Positions 34,765-39,784 of a stretch of DNA of 39,784 nucleotides are shown here, piece after piece. A model generated the notes under the pieces. It had not been told where the DNA came from. It worked only from the letters and a program-made list of their open reading frames with translations, and did not search any database. Source of the stretch: Caulobacteraceae bacterium. GTDB lineage: Bacteria > Pseudomonadota > Alphaproteobacteria > Caulobacterales > Caulobacteraceae. Position numbers and translations under genes: made by a program. The stretch's first letter is position 1, and the number at the start of each line of letters is the position of its first letter. The DNA lies in assembly GCA_947478785.1 (NCBI GenBank), contig CANJXI010000030.1, forward strand, positions 1 through 39,784, written 5' to 3'.

Positions 34765-35493
34765 GTGGCGATCAACGCCCCCATCCTGCAGACCGTGCTC
34801 CAGACCGCGCGCCTGGTCGGCCCCCGGAGCCGCATGTTGAGTCTGGGATATTCCGACATGCTGGTGAGCGAACCCCAGCTCCAGGCGCTGTGCGGACCCG
34901 ACATCCTCGAACGGATCGCGTTCCGCGAGGATTCAGCCTCGATCCTGCGCTGGCATAATGTGGCGGGCGAGGTCTCGCGGATCGCGGAGACCCGCAGCCT
35001 GTTCGAGGCGATGGGCGTCGAGACGGACTTCGTCGACATCGTCGCCTCCCGGGGCTGCGAAATCGTGATGGATCTGAACGAGCCGGCGCTGCCCGCGATG
35101 ATCGGGGCCTATGACCTGATCTATGACGGCGGCACCATGGAGCATTGCTTCAACGTCGGCCAGGTGATGCGGAACATCCACGCTATGACCCGGCGGGGCG
35201 GATACATCGTGCACCTCAATCCGGTGAACTACTTCAACCACGGATTCTACAACTTCAATCCGACCTTCTATCACGACTTCTACACCCAGTCCGGCAACCG
35301 GATCGTCGGCGATTTCCATGTACTCTATGGCCCGGTGTTCGGATCAAAGGTGGCGCGGGTCCATCCGACGGCGGGCGGCGCGGAGTTGCCGGCCAAGTCC
35401 GTGGTGCTGGTGGTGGCGCAGAAGACCAGCGAAGCGGTCCCCGGCTGGCCGACCCAGACGAAATACCTGAACAACCCGAACCTGGCGGGATGA
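34765..35493 (+). CDS. Methyltransferase-like protein of the WPTQTKY-x2-NPNL family (copy B)
   Basis: A 242-aa homologue of the 25070 gene. Shared blocks are MLSLGYSDMLVS, MDLNEPALPAMIGAYDLIYDGGTMEHCFN, NHGFYNFNPTFYHDFY and WPTQTKYLNNPNL at the C-terminus; the middle of the C-terminal half differs. It has the outline of a class I methyltransferase without a normal glycine-rich motif I, so catalysis by AdoMet is not assured. The start is GTG at 34765 with AGGGAG upstream. It is the third gene of the SDR-SDR cassette and ends 16 nt from the convergent exonuclease gene. Confidence 0.78.
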   Translation: MAINAPILQTVLQTARLVGPRSRMLSLGYSDMLVSEPQLQALCGPDILERIAFREDSASILRWHNVAGEVSRIAETRSLFEAMGVETDFVDIVASRGCEIVMDLNEPALPAMIGAYDLIYDGGTMEHCFNVGQVMRNIHAMTRRGGYIVHLNPVNYFNHGFYNFNPTFYHDFYTQSGNRIVGDFHVLYGPVFGSKVARVHPTAGGAELPAKSVVLVVAQKTSEAVPGWPTQTKYLNNPNLAG

Positions 35494-35509
35494 CAGGGCG
35501 CCACAGTCC

Positions 35510-36532
35510 TCAGTCGTCGTCCTCTTCCTCATAGCCGACGAGGGCGAGCGCCCGGGCCGGGACGTCGTGCAGTTCGGCCCAGCGGGCCAGCGCCTCCTCG
35601 CGGCCATGGGTGATCCAGAGCTCGGCCGGGCGCAATTCGTCGACGGTGGCGGTCAGTTCGTCCCAGTCGGCGTGGTCGGAGATCACCAGCGGCAGCTCGA
35701 CCCCGCGCTGGCGGGCCCGCGCCCGGACCTGCATCCAGCCTGACGCGAACGCCCCCACCGGATCGGCGAACCGGCGGCTCCAGCGGTCCTGCAGGGCCGA
35801 CGGCGGGGCGATGACGATCTCGCCGGCGAAGTGCTCCTTCTTCGCCGCCGTGGTGGCGGGCTCCAGGGGCCCTAGGTCGACGCCGTGGCGTTCGTAGAGG
35901 GCGTTCAGCCGCTCCAGCGCGCCGTGCACATGGATCGTCCGGTCCCAGCCGGCCTCGCGCAACAGGCGGATGATCCGCTGGGCCTTGCCGAGCGCATAGG
36001 CGCCGATCAGGTGGGTGCGCTCCGGGAACTGGGCGACCGAGCGCAGCAGCCGGGCGATCTCGCCCGCGTCGTCCGGATGGCGGAACACCGGCAGGCCGAA
36101 GGTGGCCTCGGTGATGAAGACGTCGCAGGGGGTCGGTTCGAACGCCTGGCAGGTCGGATCGCGGCGGCGCTTGTAGTCGCCGGAGACCACCATGGTCAGG
36201 CCCTTCCAGCGGACGACGACCTGGGCCGAGCCCAGCACATGGCCGGCTGGGACCAGGGTGACCGACACGTCGTCACGGTCCACCGCCTCGCCATAGGGCG
36301 CGGCCTGCCGCGACTCGGCGAAACCCTGGCCGTAGCGCTCGCCCATGATGTCGAGCGTCTGGGGCGTGGCCAGCACTGCGCCGTGGCCGGCGCGGGCGTG
36401 GTCGGCGTGGCCGTGGGTGATCACCGCGCGGGCCACCGGCCGGATAGGATCGATGAAGAAGTCGCCGGGGGCGCAGTAGAGGCCCTCGGGCCGCGGGCAG
36501 AGCAGGTCCTGGGGGCGGATCATGGCAGTCAT
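35510..36532 (-). CDS. Ligase-associated DNA damage response exonuclease (MBL fold)
   Basis: A 340-aa metallo-beta-lactamase-fold nuclease. The metal motif is THGHADHARAG, followed by AGHVLGSAQVVV, VVSGDYKRRRDPTC, ITEATFGLPVF and SDHADWDEL, as in beta-CASP-like nucleases of the SNM1/CPSF type. Proteins of this kind are usually encoded next to the damage-response DNA ligase. Here the ligase gene lies downstream but is separated by a three-gene cassette on the other strand. ATG at 36532 was chosen; ATG at 36523 is an alternative. Confidence 0.9.
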   Translation of the reverse strand: MTAMIRPQDLLCPRPEGLYCAPGDFFIDPIRPVARAVITHGHADHARAGHGAVLATPQTLDIMGERYGQGFAESRQAAPYGEAVDRDDVSVTLVPAGHVLGSAQVVVRWKGLTMVVSGDYKRRRDPTCQAFEPTPCDVFITEATFGLPVFRHPDDAGEIARLLRSVAQFPERTHLIGAYALGKAQRIIRLLREAGWDRTIHVHGALERLNALYERHGVDLGPLEPATTAAKKEHFAGEIVIAPPSALQDRWSRRFADPVGAFASGWMQVRARARQRGVELPLVISDHADWDELTATVDELRPAELWITHGREEALARWAELHDVPARALALVGYEEEDDD

Positions 36533-36569
36533 ATAAGCGCGGCGGCGGCCTGCGCGATCCCGGCGGCCG

Positions 36570-37556
36570 CTATCTGAGCGCGGCCTTCTCGCGGGCGATC
36601 TGGTCCAGCGCCGCCTGCGCCTTGGCTGCCGCCGGCGTGTCGCCCTTCTTCCGTGCGACGATAAGCTGTTCGGTGGCCTCCATCTCGCGGACCGGCAACA
36701 AGTGGCTGTTGTCGGCGCGCTTGAAGGGCAGGGTCTGGATGCGCGCCAGGATGGCCCGTTGGCGGACGGCGTCGGCGCTGTCGCCCACGCCGTAGTTGAA
36801 CATGAAGGCCGCGATCCTGGCCTTCAGCTTCGGATCGAGGTCCTTGCGCCAGATCAGCGGATCCTCGGGGATGCGCGGCGAGCGCCAGATGATCTCGACG
36901 GACTTCAGGGTGCGCCGGGCGATGTCGGTGTCCAGCATCGCCATCCGGTCCATCGAGGCGGTGTTGTTGGTGGAGGCCGCCAGCATGCCGGCCCCCACGG
37001 CGATCAGGTTGGCTTCGTGGTTCGCCGATTTCACCGTGCGGAAGCATTCGGCCGGGTCGATGCCGCGCGGCGCGAAGAGATAGGTCATGGGCGCCAGGGT
37101 GCCCGACGTGGACTTCGCGTCGCCCATGCCGAAGTCGATGGTCTTGTCGCACTTGAGCAGCTTGTCGAGGGTCAGGCCCGACCCTCGCCTGACGATGATC
37201 ACGCCCTCGTAGCCGTCGACTCCGGAGGGGTTAACCGAGCGGGCGAAGACCTCGCCGCCGGACCGCCGCACCGCCTCCAGGCCCGACTGGTTGGTGAACC
37301 AGCCGAGGTCCGTCTGCCTGAAGCGCATGGCCTCGATCAAGCCGGTGTAGTTGGTCCCGTAGAAGGCGTTGACCTTCAGGCCCAGCGCCTTGGCCATGTC
37401 GTCGAGGAAGGGCTGCCAGTCGGCCTGCGCCGACTGCTGGCTCTCGGCGGAGAGGATCGAGAAGTTGAGTTCCGACCTGGCGGCCGGCGCCGCCGCGGGA
37501 CGGGCGCAGGCGGCGAGCGCGAGGAGCGCCAGGAGCGGGACGAGACGTCGGATCAT
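36570..37556 (-). CDS. PhnD-like phosphate/phosphite/phosphonate-binding lipoprotein
   Basis: A 328-aa solute-binding protein. The signal peptide ends in lipobox LAAC (Cys17), so it is tethered at the inner membrane facing the periplasm. The mature part matches the PhnD family: FSILSAESQQSAQADWQPFLDDMAKALG, GTNYTGLIEAMRFRQTDLGW, DFGMGDAKSTSGTLAPMTYLF, EVIWRSPRIPEDPLIWRKDL-like ligand residues. No ATPase or permease gene of the same transporter lies nearby, so it is an orphan here. The start is ATG at 37556. It is divergent from lysK with 81 nt between. Confidence 0.88.
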   Translation of the reverse strand: MIRRLVPLLALLALAACARPAAAPAARSELNFSILSAESQQSAQADWQPFLDDMAKALGLKVNAFYGTNYTGLIEAMRFRQTDLGWFTNQSGLEAVRRSGGEVFARSVNPSGVDGYEGVIIVRRGSGLTLDKLLKCDKTIDFGMGDAKSTSGTLAPMTYLFAPRGIDPAECFRTVKSANHEANLIAVGAGMLAASTNNTASMDRMAMLDTDIARRTLKSVEIIWRSPRIPEDPLIWRKDLDPKLKARIAAFMFNYGVGDSADAVRQRAILARIQTLPFKRADNSHLLPVREMEATEQLIVARKKGDTPAAAKAQAALDQIAREKAALR

Positions 37557-37637
37557 GCCGCCAGCATAGCCCAGGTTCGTGACGGTCCGGCAAAACTCCG
37601 CTTGAGCCCATGGACCCGGGACGCTACCGCCAGCGCC

Positions 37638-39323
37638 ATGTTGACCGGACTTTCCCATCAGGCGCGCGACGCCAAGAGCTGGCCGTTCGAGCAGGCCAGG
37701 CTCCTGCTCCAGCGGATCACCCGCCTGCGCCTGACGGACGCCGAGCGCGATCTGGCGGCGACGCTGTTCGCGCAAGGCAAGTTTTTCGAGGCTGTTCAGA
37801 CGCTGCCCGCGCTGAAGAAGCCGGTCGTCTTCCAATGCGGCTACGGCGCGTCCGGCCTGCCGCACATGGGCACTTTCGGCGAGGTCGCGCGGCCGACCAT
37901 GGTGCGCACCGCCTTCCGCGCGCTCACCGAGGACGCGATCCCGACGAAGCTGATCGTCTTCTCCGACGACATGGACGGGTTCCGGAAGATCCCCGACAAC
38001 GTCCCCAACCGCGAGCTGCTGGAGCTGGACCGGGACAAGCCGGTCACCTCGGTGCGCGATCCGTTCGGCGAGCACGAGAGCTTCGGCGCCCACAACAACG
38101 CCCGCCTGCGCGCCTTCCTCGACGGGTTCGGCTTCGACTATACCTTCATGAGCTCGACCGAGACCTACAAGTCGGGCGGCCTCGACGCGGTGCTGCTGCG
38201 CATCCTGGAGCGGTTCGACGCCGTCCAGGCGATCATGCTGCCGACGCTGGGCGAGGAGCGGCGGGCCACCTATTCGCCGTTCCTGCCGATCAGCCCGAAA
38301 TCAGGCCGGGTGCTGCAGGCGCCGACCCTGGAGCGCAACGTCGAGAAGGGCACGATCACCTTCGCCGACGAGGACGGGACAATCACAGAACTGCCAGTCA
38401 CCGGCGGGCATGTGAAGCTGCAGTGGCGCCCCGACTGGGCGGCCCGCTGGACGGCGCTGGAGGTCGACTTCGAGGCCTCGGGCAAGGACCTGATCGACTC
38501 GGTGCGGGTCTCGAACCGGATCGTGAAGGCGCTGGGCGGGGAGCCGCCGGAGGCCTTCCACTTCGAGCTGTTCATGGACGAGAACAACCAGAAGATCTCC
38601 AAGTCAAAGGGCAACGGCCTGACCATGGAGGAGTGGCTGCGCTACGGCACGCCGCAGAGCCTGGCCTACTACATGTACCAGTCGCCGAAGTCGGCCAAGC
38701 GGCTCTATTTCGACGTGATCCCCAAGGCCACGGACGAATACCTCCAGCAGCTCGACGCCTTCAACCGCGCCCGGGCGGCCGGCGAGAACGGGCCGGCGAT
38801 CGACAACCCGGCCTGGCACGTCCACCAGGGCGCCCCGCCCGAGCGCGGCTCGCCGGTGAGCTTCAGCCTGCTGCTCAACCTGGTCTCGGCGGCCGATGCG
38901 TCCACCAAGGATATCCTGTGGGGGTTCCTGGAGCGCTATATCCCGGGCGCGACGCCGGCCAGCGAGCCGCTGCTCGACCAGCTCGCCGGATACGCCATCA
39001 ACTACTACGAGGACTTCGTGAAGCCCGCGAAGGTCTTCCGCGCGCCGGACGACCGCGAGCGGGGGGCCATGGAAGCGCTCGTCGCCAAGCTGCAGGCGCT
39101 TGCGCCCGGCGCCGACGCCGAGGCGATCCAGAACGAGGTCTTCGAGGTCGGCAAGGATGCCGGGTTCGAGCCGCTGCGCGCCTGGTTCGGGGCGCTGTAT
39201 GAAGTGCTGCTGGGACAGAGCCAGGGGCCGCGGTTCGGCTCGTTCGTGGCGATCTTCGGGATAGAGCGGACCGTCAAGCTGATCGAGCGCGCGCTGGCGG
39301 GGGAGCTGGTCGCGGCCTTGTAG
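37638..39323 (+). CDS. lysK: Lysine--tRNA ligase, class I
   Basis: Class I lysyl-tRNA synthetase (LysRS1), the form found in archaea and many alphaproteobacteria rather than the common class II enzyme. The 561-aa protein charges tRNA-Lys. The ATP-binding HIGH-type motif is PHMGTFG (His76), and the KMSKS-type motif is KISKSKGNG near residue 319. The C-terminal helical domain binds the anticodon. The start is ATG at 37638. It is followed after 18 nt by a palindromic repeat that may end its transcript. Confidence 0.96.
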   Translation: MLTGLSHQARDAKSWPFEQARLLLQRITRLRLTDAERDLAATLFAQGKFFEAVQTLPALKKPVVFQCGYGASGLPHMGTFGEVARPTMVRTAFRALTEDAIPTKLIVFSDDMDGFRKIPDNVPNRELLELDRDKPVTSVRDPFGEHESFGAHNNARLRAFLDGFGFDYTFMSSTETYKSGGLDAVLLRILERFDAVQAIMLPTLGEERRATYSPFLPISPKSGRVLQAPTLERNVEKGTITFADEDGTITELPVTGGHVKLQWRPDWAARWTALEVDFEASGKDLIDSVRVSNRIVKALGGEPPEAFHFELFMDENNQKISKSKGNGLTMEEWLRYGTPQSLAYYMYQSPKSAKRLYFDVIPKATDEYLQQLDAFNRARAAGENGPAIDNPAWHVHQGAPPERGSPVSFSLLLNLVSAADASTKDILWGFLERYIPGATPASEPLLDQLAGYAINYYEDFVKPAKVFRAPDDRERGAMEALVAKLQALAPGADAEAIQNEVFEVGKDAGFEPLRAWFGALYEVLLGQSQGPRFGSFVAIFGIERTVKLIERALAGELVAAL

Positions 39324-39341
39324 GCAATGCGTCGGAGCGCG

Positions 39342-39394
39342 CCTTCTCCCCTTGTGGGAGAAGGTGTCAGCGCAGCTGACGGATGAGGGGTTTT
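39342..39394 (+). terminator. Probable lysK terminator inside the left palindromic repeat
   Basis: CCTTCTCCC-cttgt-GGGAGAAGG (39342-39364) is a 9-bp perfect stem; GTCAGC-gca-GCTGAC (39366-39380) is a second. TTTT follows at 39391-39394. It starts 18 nt after the lysK stop. Confidence 0.55.
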
Positions 39395-39577
39395 GCTCCG
39401 CTCTCCGTGCGATCTGTGAGGAGGGTTCAAACCACGGAAGACACGGAAAGCGCACGGAGACGACCAGCGTCTTCCGTGTTTTCCGCTATTCGTCCTGTTT
39501 CGCGGCGGTGGATGGGGCGTGCGACCCCTCATCCGAGCCGCATTCGCGGCCCACCTTCTCCCACAAGGGGAGAAGGG
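39342..39577. repeat. Two inverted copies of a palindromic intergenic repeat around a third hairpin
   Basis: The left copy (39342-39391) and right copy (39524-39577) share, in inverse orientation, CCTTCTCCCCTTGTGGGAGA, AGGTG, and CGGATGAGGGGT, with a divergent middle hairpin. Between them, 39444-39485 forms a further imperfect hairpin built from CGGAAA and CACGGA-type units. Both kinds look like dispersed extragenic repeats of alphaproteobacteria. They fill the 257-nt gap before the edge gene. Confidence 0.85.
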
Positions 39578-39580
39578 ACT

Positions 39581-39784
39581 TCAGGCGGAGCTGTTCCAGT
39601 AGTCGTCGGCGAGGACCGGGTCTGGCGCTGCGGCGTCCTCCGCGGGCGCTTGCCTGCCGAGGCCGATGGACTTGCGGATGCGTTCGACCTGGGCGTCGAG
39701 GGGTTCGGTGGTGAAGCTGTCGACGAGTTCCTCGTCGTCGAGGCTTTCGCCGACGGCCATTTCCCAAGCCTCGGCTTCGTCGCC
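39581..39784 (-). CDS. C-terminal 67 residues of an unknown acidic protein, cut by the window edge
   Basis: An open frame runs from the edge to TGA at 39583-39581 with no stop and very high G/C at third positions, so it is real coding sequence. The residues are acidic and mostly hydrophilic: they include EAEAWEMAVGESLDDEE, EPLDAQVERIRKSIGL and the end DDYWNSSA. I do not recognise the family. It is convergent with lysK, separated by the palindromic repeats. Confidence 0.7.
   Translation of the reverse strand, partial: GDEAEAWEMAVGESLDDEELVDSFTTEPLDAQVERIRKSIGLGRQAPAEDAAAPDPVLADDYWNSSA

Noticed and set aside
36702-37637. 312-codon N-terminal extension of LysRS
   Set aside because: It is antisense to the PhnD-like gene and compositionally unlike protein; ATG at 37638 gives the normal family length.
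39352-39714. Small plus-strand genes over the right-edge repeats
   Set aside because: They run through the palindromic repeats and antisense to a frame with clear coding bias.

Overview
The window is dense, GC-rich, mostly protein-coding DNA with strong G/C preference at third codon positions and several GTG and TTG starts. A class I lysyl-tRNA synthetase, an SthA-type transhydrogenase, a QueG reductase, a ligase/exonuclease pair of the alphaproteobacterial DNA-damage type and REP-like palindromes fit an alphaproteobacterium, most likely Caulobacteraceae (Caulobacter/Phenylobacterium-like). The taxon is an inference. I found no rRNA, tRNA or CRISPR array, and no gene-free stretch above 300 bases.

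Layout. 1-43: edge of a probable IS630-type transposase. 128-7870: housekeeping genes: uppP, two divergent citrate-synthase paralogues (one with an N-terminal HTH), sthA, a REP-like nested palindrome, a CDF metal exporter, a GST-like protein and queG. 7867-17081: rfbC and a family 2 glycosyltransferase, argE, an MFS transporter, then a minus-strand run made of a fused dipeptide-type ABC ATPase, manC, threonine ammonia-lyase and an FKBP lipoprotein. 17171-28834: an accessory glycan-type cluster: HAD phosphatase, TPR-glycosyltransferase, HMGL-like aldolase, two Fe(II)/2OG-type oxygenases, a beta-propeller-like protein, an amidohydrolase, two SAM methyltransferases, an ATP-grasp ligase, an unusual methyltransferase-like protein ending in WPTQTKY-x2-NPNL, and a dTDP-4-keto-6-deoxyhexose aminotransferase. 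29043-31360: a two-gene ABC exporter. 31317-36532: a DNA ligase and its usual partner exonuclease, separated by a three-gene plus-strand cassette (two tandem SDRs and a second WPTQTKY protein). 36570-39323: a PhnD-like lipoprotein and class I lysyl-tRNA synthetase. The right end holds two inverted copies of a palindromic repeat and the C-terminus of an unknown acidic protein.

How the genes may work together. RfbC, the aminotransferase, ManC and the HAD phosphatase point to nucleotide-sugar supply. The aldolase, ATP-grasp ligase, oxygenases, methyltransferases and amidohydrolase look like a kit for making an acid and attaching it to an amino sugar. The TPR-glycosyltransferase is a candidate for putting a sugar on protein. 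This pathway is inferred from gene content. The strongest novelty candidates are this cluster, the WPTQTKY family found twice in 10 kb, and the SDR-SDR-WPTQTKY cassette between two DNA-repair genes.
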